Origin: Punica granatum
Lineage: Eukaryota > Streptophyta > Magnoliopsida > Myrtales > Lythraceae
Reading direction: 5' to 3'
Length of the DNA: 64,000 nucleotides
Assembly (NCBI RefSeq): GCF_007655135.1
Contig: NC_045132.1
Coordinates: 14,136,001 to 14,200,000, forward strand
Shown: positions 26,018 through 38,394 of the stretch, piece by piece
How the letters are laid out: the number at the start of each line of letters is the position of its first letter
How positions within the stretch are numbered: the first letter of the stretch is position 1
Translations under genes and position numbers: made by a program
Notes under the pieces: generated by a model
Databases searched by the model: none
Told to the model about the DNA's origin: nothing
What the model saw: the letters and a program-made list of their open reading frames with translations, nothing else

Positions 26018-26144
26018 AAGGTATGATAATTTTAAGAATTAATTTGATTTTTGTTTATTACGAGGGACAATAATATTATTATTCAAATAATACTTTCATA
26101 TATATATATATATATATAGTAATTGCGAAATGATTGACTCGAGC

Positions 26145-26870
26145 GATTAAAAAACAAGACTGGGCGCACGAGGCTGAAGGGGCTTGCGTGGCTTTGTAGC
26201 CAAATTTGCAAAAGGATTGATGACCCCCTCAACCTTCGATCAGCTGTTCGTGTAACGCGGTCGAGTGACCGTATGGTTTCAGCCACTAGGGCTACCTCGT
26301 ACTCGCAGCCTCCAACCACTTGGAGGACGACGCTAGCCAGAGCTGCGTTTATGCGATCGGTTGTGCTAGGGAATAAAAGGGTCTCGAAAATTAGGAGCAA
26401 AAATGCATGGCATAAATTCGCTTGAAAAATGTTCCCTCGAACCTCACGTGCTCGTGATTCGATAAAGTAGAGAAGCTTCGTGGTTACTACCTCAGTGCCC
26501 CCGGATTATGCAAGTTTGGCATGCAGCTGAGATCTGTACATCCTGAGTAGGTGCGAGACTAAGACCAATCGAGTAGTACGGAGGTTGGGCTCCACAATGC
26601 CGTGGGCAACCGCAGTCCTGCCAATGAGGGTCCAATACTCCTAAATGGTGGGCGTGAGCTCTGTACCCTTAACGTTGAAGACAACATGGGTTGGATCCCA
26701 GAACATCACAGCTGCTCCTAGGAAATTTCAATCTACTCGTTGTGTGGAGAGCATGGGCACATCTCCGACAAAGGCAGTGATATAGTCTCGGTCAATTTAG
26801 CGCAAGCTAGTCCATATGTGACTGATCTGCTCAAACGGTGGCGTGACTCTGTCGAGATGCAAAAAGGAAG
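26145..26870 (-). pseudogene. Decayed retrotransposon gag N-terminal region (DUF7745-like)
   Basis: On the minus strand, short open pieces separated by stops follow the pattern of the DUF7745 / plant-mobile-domain-like region found in gag proteins of Tat-type elements. They include a segment with a GDVPML phrase, one with a LTPT phrase, and one of 105 codons (26,083-26,400) with PSTTDRINAALASVV, LVAETIRSLDR and LLQIWLQSHASPF. At least three in-frame stops occur, so no functional gag is made. Confidence 0.6.
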
Positions 26871-27446
26871 CCGAGTGCAACATCCCTTATCAAGATGAAA
26901 GGAAGATCAGTTTAGGACTCATCAATGCAAATGACACCCTAATTTTGAAAACTGCATGATGCATGAGTGCAGAGAAAGTAAATGCCCACGGCTTAATAGA
27001 AATTACAAGGTACATGTATACCACTCTCGAAATGAAAAAGATTCAAGTGGCTCGTAGGCCGACTCAACGGACTATTGTCGAAGTCGGGTTGAAAGATTAC
27101 ATGGAGGCTCAGCACGATGCATGGTTTCAGTATTACAGAGACCATGCTACCTAGGGATGGGAGCCATCAACTCAAGGGTGTCAATTTCTTGAAATCAGGC
27201 AGGATTCTTTTTAAGGCTTAAGCGACATTCGAACTGCACGCCGTACCCCTACTTCGAACCATTGTCTAACCTGGGTTGCCTAACTCCAATCATGGGACGT
27301 GACCCATGGGTACCTTGTGCCAGCGTGATATGCAATGCGAGTGCTTTAAATAAAAGTTTGTAAAGTAGATAAGCGGGAAATTGCGGAAAGCAATAAATAA
27401 ACAAGCAAGTAAAGTAAGCGAGAACGAGCTCGAACCCTTTAAGTAG

Positions 27447-27463
27447 CCCCAGTGGAGTCGCCA
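27447..27463 (-). other. Retrotransposon primer-binding site
   Basis: The minus strand reads TGGCGACTCCACTGGGG three bases after the LTR's terminal CA. TGG plus a tRNA-3'-end complement at this distance is the normal layout for a minus-strand-primer site. Ogre-type elements are reported to use tRNA-Arg; I could not check which tRNA this matches. Confidence 0.65.
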
Positions 27464-29940
27464 AGCTGTACGGACCCGAATGTGGACTCTCGTTGGGGCC
27501 CGCATGCGCGCTTTTGGATTGCGCGGTTTGGGAGTGCCTACCTTCCCGGGGATGAGTGACGGACATGCGTGAGAAGGAGTCGCCACTTACCATTTTACGA
27601 TAGGTTGAGGGCCGGTAAGTTATCCGGGTCTAGGTATATGGAACACCTAGTTTTGCTAAGGCATTGGTCTGTACGAAACCGGAAAGTTCGAGTTCGGGGG
27701 TTCATGTTATATGCGGGCTTATATCCCGCACACCTTTACAGTACTCTGGTTTGTTAGACTTGCATGTTTTAATCATTTACCGAGTGAATTAAGCTGCGCT
27801 CGGCTTACTCATTTTGACACCGAAAATTCGGTGAACCAAATGATGTCGGTTGAAAAGCAAAGAAAGAAGTAGACCTATATGTCAGGGAATCAGTTCACAA
27901 TCTTGCGTTACAGTTCATCAAACCGTGATTGTTGAATTCCTGCGTGAACTAGAACCACGATATCTTGGGTTTACTCTTGCTTGGGCAAGTACTAGACCGA
28001 TTCGATTGATTCGACTCTCGGACCGTTCACTCACCGACCGAGATTCTTACAAAATGAATGTACAAAATAAATCTTTACAATGCTCTCAGAAAAAAACAAT
28101 AAATACAAATTACAAATGATTGAATCACAGTCGATTCGCGTTCGGTTATTATTCCGCTCCAACTAGCCATGAGTTCAGGGAAAAACCGAAAACTGAAATT
28201 CAAACGCTCTAAGTGAATAGGGCGTTGGACCCCGTGACTGATGGTTAGAGCGTTGAACCCTAAGTGCAGTGCGTCTTATGGGTCGGGCTCGACTCGCATG
28301 GACAAGCAATAGCAGAAAATTAATAAACAACATGTAGATTACACACAATGTGTTTGTTATTACCAAATGTACGTGGATTAACAGATTATTAACCGAGAGG
28401 TATTTTTGTAAGCAAATGCCATATGCTAAACAAGCGAATGTGGGCAAAGCATTTTGCATTCGGCTTTGTTTCAAGGACCTGACAGACATAATGTCTGTAG
28501 TCAAGTCCTTTGTGTGTGAATTGCTTTTAAAATTGTTCTGTATTATGACACTGAATCAACACTGAATTAGCCAAACTCGTGTTTTGACTCTAGATTTAGA
28601 ACCTAGAGTTCCCCTAACCATTATATAGTGTTTGGTTAGGTCGAGTGAAAGGTTAATCAGTATTTTGCATGTTTTGTTACAGTGATAACCGTTTTAGTTA
28701 CCCGAGTCTATGATAGGATGACAAAAACTTATCAGTGGATAAGAAAAGGCTTTGCAGATTAACCTGCACCTGAATAGATAGCCTATTCTTATCCTGATAC
28801 CGTAGTGTTTTTGTCAAGCTAACTCTAGGGGTGTCGTTGAATTGTGAAAAGACGTTTCTGCCCTTTATTTGAAAATTGTTTTCAGAAAAGGGAAACGTCG
28901 CAGTGCAAGCCACCTCAGCTTGTAGCCGGCGTTGACCAATTCCCTAGATCGTCCATGGTTGTGCAAGAACTCCGAAAAAGCCAAGGAAACGGTCGACCTA
29001 ACCGGAAGTGATCTAGAAATATCTTCTGTATCCTGACCTGAGTTACCTGAAATTAGGTAAAAACTCAAGTTATGACACAAAAGTCCTTTCTAGACGTCCA
29101 TGCTACATCGAACTGCGCATTTCGGGTTTTGAAATGGACAAGTTTGGAAAAGGGTATAACGTCATTTGACAACTCATCGACGTGAGTTATCAGTTAATTA
29201 CCAATTCATGCAAAAGTTGTCAGTGTGAAGTGGGTTTACTCATGTGAGCGTCCCGATTAACCTGTTTGTGGATTACAACTTAAAATTAAATGCCGAATGC
29301 AGTAAATGTGCGGGTTACAGATAATCATACATATCATGAATTGATCCACTGAATGAAGTTTGAATACTTGAAAAGCTTAATTTGATGAAAACAATTCATG
29401 ATACGGCGACTAAGACAGGTCCAGAAAGGTCGAGGATAATTTGATCAAAATGACCAAAATACTCTCGGAACCTAAATGGCCCCGAAAAGAGTCATCAATA
29501 CATGAATTCATGCATTTTTACTTTAAAAACAATGTTTTAAAGTTGTTAGCATGCGAGATTTACGACAATGTTAAAATTGCAATTTACACAAAATCCGAGA
29601 AATTGATTTCATCGAAGTAAAGAGACCGTTCTTGACCCAAATAAGGTCAAAGAACTCTCGGCACTTTCCTCTTGGGGAATAGCTGTGGGTTTTCTTGTCC
29701 CATTTCAGGTCTCAAGCATTCTCTTTAACCTGATTTCGCCTATATCTCACATGCATAAAACCCCTTATAACCCCCATAAACACAACAAAAATGTAAAATT
29801 CCTAACTCCTCTAAGTCGGGAATGGTCATACCTAGTCCCGTGATGCGGGATGGGACTGTAAAAAGTCAGGTTGGACCTTTGGTGGGTCGATTTTGGGCTG
29901 TTTTTCTTTGAACAGACCCGACTAGAAGCTATCTCGACCC

Positions 29941-30440
29941 GACTAGGCAATTTTCGGGTTGGAGGTCACCACGGTGACTCCTGATGGAATTTTGATGCAA
30001 GGTCAGTGGCTCCCGACTCTTAAGAGACCCCCAGAGGTGGATGTGGTGGTCGTTTGGTTCCAGACTTGTCGGGCTGACCCATATAACCCTGCAAAGATCA
30101 CGAAAAACAGAGTACGTTTGGAAAACAGACCCGACTAGGCAGTTTTCAGGTCGGACTTCACCACGGTGTCTCCCGATGGAATTTTGAGGCAAGGCCAGTG
30201 GCTCACGACTCCTAAGAGACTCCCGGAGGTGACTGTGATGGTTGTTTAGTTTCAGACCTATCGAGTTGACCCGTATAGCCCTGTAAAGATCACGAAAAAT
30301 AGAGTACGTCTGGAAAACAGACCCGACTGGGCAGTTTTCGGGTCGGACGTCACCACGGTGTCTCCCGATGGAATTTTGAGGCAAGGCCAGTGGCTCCCGA
30401 CTCCTACCTGGCCTCCGGAGGTGGCTGTGGTGGTCGTTTT
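29941..30440 (-). repeat. 192 bp tandem repeat (2.6 copies) inside the LTR
   Basis: The phrase GACTAGGCA..TTTTC recurs at 29,941, 30,133 and 30,325, exactly 192 bases apart, followed each time by CACCACGGTG, GATGGAATTTTGA and GGTGGTCGTTT-like phrases. Because 192 is a multiple of three, an open frame (29,929-30,384) runs through the copies as repeated 64-residue blocks. Nothing suggests it is a real protein. Confidence 0.8.
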
Positions 30441-30983
30441 GCGAAAAGAGTCTCGGATCAACTCGATCAGCAAGAAAACCTCAAAGACAGTTAGAAATTT
30501 TGACCCGACTGGGCAGTCGGGGTGTTTCTTCGTGCTGAGCTAAAACCAACGGGTTTTTCTTGGATTTCTCGACTCCTTAACACCCTAGGGTTGCGTGGGG
30601 AGGTTTTTGATGGGTTTTGACAACTCAAACCGACCCGAAAGGCCTTGAAACCCGGGTTTGAAGTTTTGACCCGAGAAGAGCAGTTTTCCAGTTCGGTTCT
30701 GTACTAAGCTGTTCTGATGGGTTGGAGGCTTCAAAATTAAAATCTAAGCTCGGAAATGGATAAAGGGGGTCAAAAACATTTGGGATATGAAGTTTGGTGA
30801 AGTTTGGATTTAAGCCGGGATGGTAAATACCATGATTCCAACTTAAGTCTTTGGTATTCTTGCTTGGTTTTGCTTTGCTGAAGCTTGCTGCGGTTTCTTC
30901 AAGTCTTAGAGAGCATTTAAAGAGTGAGAAAGCTAGAGATATAGCATGTGGTGAGTTGTGATTAAGTTAATGACATTTGGACA

Positions 30984-30990
30984 ATATATA
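30984..30990 (-). promoter_or_regulatory. TATA-like box of the minus-strand LTR
   Basis: The minus strand reads TTGCCTATATATTG at about 1.49 kb from the LTR start. The sister arms carry TTGCCTATAAAT at the matching place (1.61 kb), so the position is conserved. Confidence 0.45.
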
Positions 30991-32481
30991 GGCAAAGATT
31001 AAGTGTAATTAAGTGAAACAAAATGCAATTAAGCCCTTGATTAGGGGGGATCCGAATTTTTAATGAGGATGGGGATGAAGACTTCTTCAAATGCATTAAT
31101 GAAGAAGATCCAAATGCATTGATGATGATGGAGTGTTGAAGAGGAAGACTTAGATATTTTGAAGAAGATAGAGTTGAAAGTTGGCTTTTTTATCTTTATG
31201 AAGATGAAGAAGACAAGGGAGAGGGCGGTTTGGGCATTTTGCGGCTGCCCTAGGGCAAGCCGTGGGTCCCACGGACCTTAAGGAAGGTTCGAGACAAAGT
31301 TCGGGTATCGATTGATCGTGCGTTTGACACTCGTTGCTAAAACAAACGTCGAATTGTCAATGTACGCGCGAAAACGGTTCAAACGAGCCTAAAATTGTCT
31401 ATTTTGCTTAAGGTAATGCCCGTGTGGTTTTTTGGGTCGGATGCCAGTTTTGCTCATTTTAGGTGATTGGAGCAAAGTTAGTCATTTCTGAATGCACATC
31501 TCGTGTCTGCATTACGAATTGTTCATTTTGACGTGTATTGTCAATCAAACCGAATAGTTGACCCTTAAGCCAGTATTGTAAATGTGAAGCCGGAGACGTC
31601 TAGGAGTCTGAAGCCGGATTTCTCAAAATGCTTTGTGAGTTGCTTGGATGATCTGGAGATTGCTATGATCTCTGTTCGTTGATAACAGACTTCGAAGGAT
31701 TGAAAAAGTGCATCTGAAACCCTAAAAGCACTGTTTTGAGGGCCTATATGGATTGTGAGATTCCGTATGAAGATTTCACATTGAGCGTTGAGATATGCAG
31801 TCTGATTTGCCCAATTGCGTATGTTCGCTGTAGTTTTTGGGGGCAATACATGGCTAACTTGGTTTGTCGATGTTCTATCAGATTAGTCTCCGAAAATGGT
31901 TTTCCGTTGAGAGGTACGCTTGTTCTGCCTCTCGGGAGTCTTTCAATGAGTCTGTGTGACTTCCGAGGAGTAATCTGAAGCGATGCTCATGCTCTGTATA
32001 TTTGTTGGATGTGACTGCATCTGACATCAGGCATTAACTTTTCTCTGATGAATCAGTATTTTTGGACTTCCACTGAAAAGTTGTCTGTATTTAGAAAATT
32101 ACTCTGTATAGAGCAAATGATCTTCAAAATGTGTTTGAAGACACTTTTCATCTGTTTGGCATCGCTAGGAATTTTTGAAGTCCAATATTGACTATTTTCT
32201 GGTGGTCGAGTGAACCAGTAGAATATAGCATTGTCGGCGATGTATTCTGAAAACACCGGTTTAGATGCCATCTGGGCTCCCTGTTTGCTCTGTATGTTGC
32301 TGGATGATTATGTATGTTATTCTGTCATGCGCTTGAATCATCTACCTATCTCTGTTGACTTGAGAATGAATAACAATTTGCTGCTCTGTCGAGCCCTCTT
32401 ATGCGTGGATGCTCAAGTCGTAGTCTGAATTGCTGTTGATAGGTATCGCCTGAACTAGTGAGCCAAAATGGAGTGCCGACA

Positions 32482-33980
32482 GGTATGGATAGTTTTATAA
32501 TGAGCTTCAAACTTAAGATTTCTTAGCTATCAGACGAAGGCATGCATTTTTGTATCATGTTCTCTTTTTTCATTCTTAAGTTCTCACTACAAAGTCACTA
32601 TTGGATTTTCCTTTTTCTCATGGAAGGACTAGTTCATTACAGTTAACGATGCTCATCATAAACATCGAAACTTATGCTCTCTCTTATAAATGTGGGGTTC
32701 GTGGAAGTAGATGGATTGTGGATGCTGATGGAGAGATTTGGACATTGCCGGGATCGCACGTGTATATTAATATGTGGATTAGCTAGAGAGATCGAGAGAA
32801 TCCTTGCCGCGGGGTTGAATTGATTCAGGGTGTCCCATAGACGAGAGACATATTTGAGTTGATCGCGACATATATATTTTAAGCAGATCTCTATTTTTTT
32901 CCCTTTAATATGATCCATCCATCTATATAAATATATAGATATAATGACAAGTGAAATAAATGAATACAAATATTCATATGCACAATGAGAATTAAATATT
33001 AACATTCTTAATTTTTGAATGAGGATATGTGTCAATGCATTACACCATATTTTTAGATCGATCTTTACTTTTTTATTGGTTTGCTTTTTCTGTGTAACGA
33101 CTTCATTTTGTTCTTGTTTTCAATACTATTTTATCTTGTCTCTTTGAAATGGAAAAGCACAATTCCAAACAATATATGGCCGAAGCAATAATTTTAATTC
33201 CACTGCTGAAAATCGATCTGACAACCTTTCAAGTTCCTTCGGTTATAAGAGACTAATAGGTCCGGCTAATAAGAAATAAGAAAAAGATAAATAAAGGGGT
33301 ACCAACTGAAGGTCCCATACTTTGTAAGATAATTGCTTTTCCCCTTATCGGATTGAAGGACGACTTTATATGCAGTTTCCATTGAAAGAAACTTCCAAAA
33401 ATTTCACGTGTTAATCCTAGGACACTGTCTGCCATTAATTGGTGCCGGCTGCTGATGTGTGAGGTTCTCTAGTCTTTGCATACACCAACTTTAATCTATT
33501 TCATGCACCGTGCAGAACCACATTTCCGTCCCCAAATCATTCCTCCGTAAGTCCAATTTCTTATTTACAACAAAGGTTCATAGGTTCATGAGTTTAATTA
33601 AAAATCCTAATATATAATAAAAGAGTATATATAGTGTCTCATAATGAGAATCGAATGGGAAATCTCATGATTATCCATGTGATGATGTCTACAAATACGT
33701 TACACTTTCTTTCTCACAATAAGTCCAATTTTCTTTTGGGAAGGAGATCTAAGAAACTAATAAGCGAGCAAGGAAATGAAAAGGGAAGAAGTACGAAAAA
33801 TTTTACTAATGACAATCAATTTTGAAACATCTTAATCCACAATTGCAGGAGCTTACCATTGCATTACAATTCCTATTTTAAAATTATACAATACACTAAA
33901 GATGTTTCTTTTTTCTATTTTAAAAATAATTTCCCGTGGCTTATCTTGACGGTTTTGTACAATGAGATAGGGACTGACGA
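32482..33980. other. Flank between the LTR element and the 3' end of CPS
   Basis: Non-coding, AT-rich. It should hold the CPS 3' untranslated region next to 33,981. No polyadenylation site can be assigned with confidence. Confidence 0.4.
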
Positions 33981-36900
33981 TCAATTCACTTTCTCAAAGA
34001 GAACTTTGGCAATGTGATACTCAACGGTTTCAGGGTCAAACCGGGCGGTATAGTAGAAGCTCTTCACTACCATAAGGAATGTTTCCTTGATATTCCTACC
34101 AATTCGATCTGTCGAGCCTTGAAGCACCTTCTGCACGAGCTCTTGCATGGTGGATTCTATTTCGAGGTCTGTTATTTTGCGAATGTCGCTGCAGCAGCTG
34201 CCATTTTCCTGCACACAAGTTTATAAGGAAAGACACCGAGAATAACAAAAATTTAGGGTTCATAGAAACTATAAATCAGTATTTATCAAATGTACGAGAT
34301 GAAAGCGTTTTTTTTATTATTTAATAGTCAATACCATATCACCTCGTCATCCGGATCAAGTCAATGCCCAAACAAGGTTAATCTTAGTTAGTAAACTGTG
34401 AATTAAAGACATCCATGATCTCACTAGAAAAAAGACATGATAAAAAAGTGCAATAAAAAATCTTGTTTTCATGGTTAATATTTGATCATATAGTACGTAA
34501 CTTATGTAAGTGCCATATGAGTCGGATGATCATGTAATTATTCGTGGTATGCTTGATTTGATACAAGACCGGATACTAATTTGGCATGCCATGTGGAGAA
34601 TATTCAGATGTCTTGATGACTTTTAGAATAATTCGCCTGATATGATAGAAAGGATTAAATATTTCAGTTGAAAACGACTCTCATTGACATTCCTGCTTGC
34701 CATGATATATCTTCTTCTATTTCAAGTGATAAAAGTTCACAAAGTCCTATGGACTTGGGTTGTTCTGATGTAAGATCAAGCTCTCAACAGTAAACTCTAA
34801 TTATTAGTTTTTTTTTTCCAGTTATACTACAAGCCTTCCTCATCCTATTGACGAAACAAACCATCATCCAAATACAAATTTGATTGTGATCACAAGATGC
34901 AAACAATAAATTTCGAACCCCTGCATTGCAGGTAAACTTCATCCATTGGGAACTTAATGTAATGTCAAACCTTTTCCCCTAAGTTTAACTAATTACTTTA
35001 GAGTGGCCAGTTTGATTCAAGTATGATCATGCTATACACGTACAAGCCACAAAGTAATATATATGCAGACAACATCTGTCATTTTCTTTTTCTTTTTTCC
35101 TTTTTGTTTTCCGTCTCAAATTGAAACTAAAGGGTGATCTCGAACCATTGCTGTGGTTTGGAGTTTTCCAGTGACATTTTCCTTCTTTGTCTATATGCAA
35201 GGATATGAATTATACCTTGCAGTTATATGTTTAGAGCACAGGCATTTTCGTATCACTAGTTACCGAGCCGCAAGTACCATGTCGCCCCTTATATCTATCA
35301 AAACTCTCGGCAGATTTTTATAACGTTATAGGAAAATTCTATGGTTCAATGAAACCTTTCTGCCCCCTCTCCATCCAAGAAGGTGTTTGGATCGCCCCCC
35401 GTTGGGAATCTATCATTTTATTAGTGGCATCACGGATTTTTCAATCTATTTATTTAGACTAATTCCGTAATTGACTCTTGTAGACTGCAATATATAATGT
35501 GCATGGATAAATTAATTAAAAAAAATGCTCAAATGATGACACTTGGAAATAAGGGTAAATTAGCACATAATTTGGATGTTGTCAAATTTATTACATATTT
35601 TAAAAATGGCCTAAAAGTGCTTCCATTTTATCATTATTATTATTTTACCAAATCTAGAAGGCCATGAAAAATCTATTCAAATTTGATGGAATTGCTAACA
35701 TGACGTACTTAATTTGCAAAAACTTCGTAAACGTGAACATATAGTGGTGCCCACCATCTTTATCCCCCTATCCATTTCCCGTTTTACCCTTTTAAAACTT
35801 GTGCTAAATTTGACACATTATGCAATGTGCTAAATTTGGTACATTGGCCAAATGATATATTAAATTTGACACATCCTTAAAAGTTGTTCTACGTGGTCAG
35901 TTCTATAATAAGTCCATGAGTGCTACATATGCCGAATAGGCGCTATGTCAGCGATTCTGTCCAATTTGGAAGAAAATTTCAGGGCATGCTAAATCTAGCA
36001 CAAAATTGAAAGTATAGGTAATTTTAGACAAGTTTTAAAGTATATGGTAACTTTGAGACAATTGTCTAAACGATGTATTGTATTGTTTTACTTATAAAAA
36101 TTAAAAGAAAATAAAACAAGAAAGTAGTTAAGTTTACTTACTGACCTGTTGAGGCTTGAGGCGTCCAAGGAGACGGCAGAGGTGGTTGGAGAGATCGGAG
36201 AGGCGGCCGTAGGACTGAAGGGACAGCAGCTCCTCCGGGGAGCAGCGGCCACCGCCGAGGCTGATGGTCTGCACGAGCAGCTCTGCCAGTCCCTTGTACT
36301 TGTCTCCTTCCTCTCCCCATCCCATCAACCACTTTTCCCACTTTTATCATCGTCACCACCAACCAAACAGAAAAGCAGTTGAACACATACGCACAAACAC
36401 AAATACATGAGAATAAACACTTCCCTCTATTTTCTAGCAAGCTAGAGGCCAAGCCGCATAATTGAAAAGAATCTCATGGGGGTATGCTCGTATGCACATC
36501 ATCACGAAATTACCTTGACATCCCTATTTTGACGTATTACACGTAAGACTGGCAAAGTCTTCAGACATATTATGTGCATCGCATTCTGAAACTAGACGGT
36601 CCAATATGGTTTCCGTAACGCTAAGAAAATATTTTTGCATGCAGCCTCTTGTTTTCGGAAAGTTGGGCCAGTTACGAAATTCAAATTTCACAATTGAAGT
36701 GTGCATGCATTTTTATCCAACACGAGGAATAAGAGTTTTACTATATCCTCCTAAATATTCTCATAATCACTCACAGCGGCACTGGTTGTAATTTCATGAA
36801 CATCTAATAGTGTTATTTATTATGCGAGTATTATGAGGATGAATACGTGTATGTTTTAGGAAGATTTAGCTTTTCCGGAGAAAACAAACAATTTTCGGTT

Positions 36901-38337
36901 GTAATGACAAAAGGGAATCGGTTAGCTATCAATGTTTCAAGCACATGAATATCCTAGAAGACCATGGACCCAAGCAAATCAGAATTAAAGTACACAATCA
37001 AGTACCTTAATCAAAAGCTATGTATGCATGATAGTGAGGATTCAAACTAAACATCTCGTAAACTCTCAACAAGAGTCTACGCACATTTAAATTTCATCAT
37101 TGTGCTAATCCTCGGGGAGCATCTAAGGTGATATATAACTTTCATGGTTGATGATGGCATGAAGTGGCATATATACATACATAGATATATATATATATGA
37201 GTATATGTTGGCCGACTAGGTGCTATAATGATTTTTCTTGGAGGTCGGTCGTAGTACAGCAAGTGGAATGCCCGATTGGCAAGACCAAAAGCTGAGATGA
37301 ATCATCGGACAAAATGGGCCATACGCAAGTGTAAGTTCAAGCATTTGCATGATGAGGAGAGGGGACTTACGGCATCATGTAAAGGGGAATAAATGTCTCG
37401 ACCGTGGCCTACTAAAACATCCAACGACAGCTGATTTAAGGTCCCGAGCAGAGTCCCGATGAGCCCGTGTCCTGCCCTGTTTGGTACCCCCCTCCTGCAT
37501 GCAACAAATTCCATTCTCTCGTCTCTTAAGTATATTACATATAATAACAAAAATAACAATAATAAGTTCTCGATATATAAGTAAGTAATTCATTAGTCAA
37601 TGGTATTTTCAAGCATTTCTAGCTATGACATGTAAGGAATATTCGCAACTGAGGTACGCATGTACATGACATTATTTTTTTGCGCAAGGTATGCAAAAAA
37701 AGGAGATTTAGTGAAATTGTATCACTCTTAACTTCAAATCAGGAGTTCTTGAATTTGATTTCATTATTTGAATTTTTCGTACTCGTTATTTCCTCCCTAT
37801 TATTGATTTCTTCCAGATTTGTGATCTTGCTTATGCTATTGGAAAGTGTGAAAGAAAAATACAGAAAGAAACAGAAGTGTATAGCAGATCGTTGCGGACA
37901 CAAAATGGGGGTGAAAGAGGACAAAGAAGTATGCAATTCTCTCTCGGAAGACGACAAGAAAGTAGTGGAATTTTACAGTCGGAAGCAGGACAAAAGTGCA
38001 GTTGTGAATGCGTTGCATGTAGATCTTCATCTGACATTTTTTCGGTGAATGATCTTCCTCAGACATGAGCCGCTTGTTTTTTCTACTCATCAAAAAAACA
38101 AAAAAATATGCTTGTTCTTTCGTACTTTATATTACATATCTATGTACATAAAAATGTATTCTGTAACTATATTACGTGACACTGTTTTTATCAACAATAG
38201 GTTTTTTTTTTTTTGTATTTCTGAAAATCGAGACGAATTGGTGAATTTATATTGGGTTATGATATTATAATGTAATATATCCATTATATATAAAAGTTTC
38301 TCATATGTATACTTCCATTTTCATGTAAAGTTCAAAC

Positions 38338-38394
<57 letters not shown>

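Larger units (their letters stand above)
26130..32481 (-). mobile_element. Truncated Ty3/gypsy (Tat/Ogre-like) element: 5' LTR, PBS and start of gag
   Basis: Read on the minus strand: a 5,015 bp LTR from TGTCGGCACTCC at 32,481 to TACA at 27,467, a 3-base gap, a primer-binding site (27,463-27,447), about 0.5 kb of leader, then a decayed gag. The element breaks off at about 26,130 beside a TA run. A very long LTR, a GACTCC-type PBS and a DUF7745-like gag together point to the Tat/Ogre branch. A TATA-like box lies 1.5 kb into the LTR. Other copies of the LTR are at 52.5-62.5 kb. No polymerase region or 3' LTR remains in the window. Confidence 0.75.
27467..32481 (-). repeat. 5 kb long terminal repeat (LTR), minus orientation
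   Basis: The ends are TGTCGGCACT (at 32,481) and CCGTACA (at 27,467), i.e. TG...CA. The orientation is fixed by the PBS next to the 27,467 end and by the TATA-like box. It matches, in the same order, the arms at 55,421-59,105 (plus) and 62,550-59,120 (minus), for example the CCATTTTGGCTCAC start, the CTTAAGCC.GTA segment near 31,570 and the CAATTCACACACA segment near 28,520. It contains a 192 bp tandem repeat. Confidence 0.75.

Noticed and set aside
29929..30384. 151-codon open frame on the minus strand in the LTR
   Set aside because: It is produced by a 192 bp tandem repeat whose length is a multiple of three. There is no domain and no start context, and it lies in LTR sequence.
35540..36070. 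Possible further MITE in CPS intron 14
   Set aside because: Some phrases look inverted (TAGCACA, CAATTTTGTGC), but the ends do not pair convincingly and no target duplication was found.
36149..36452. Overlapping open frames on both strands at 36.1-36.5 kb
   Set aside because: These are shadow frames of CPS exon 14, whose correct frame (36,340-36,146) matches the family and keeps phase.
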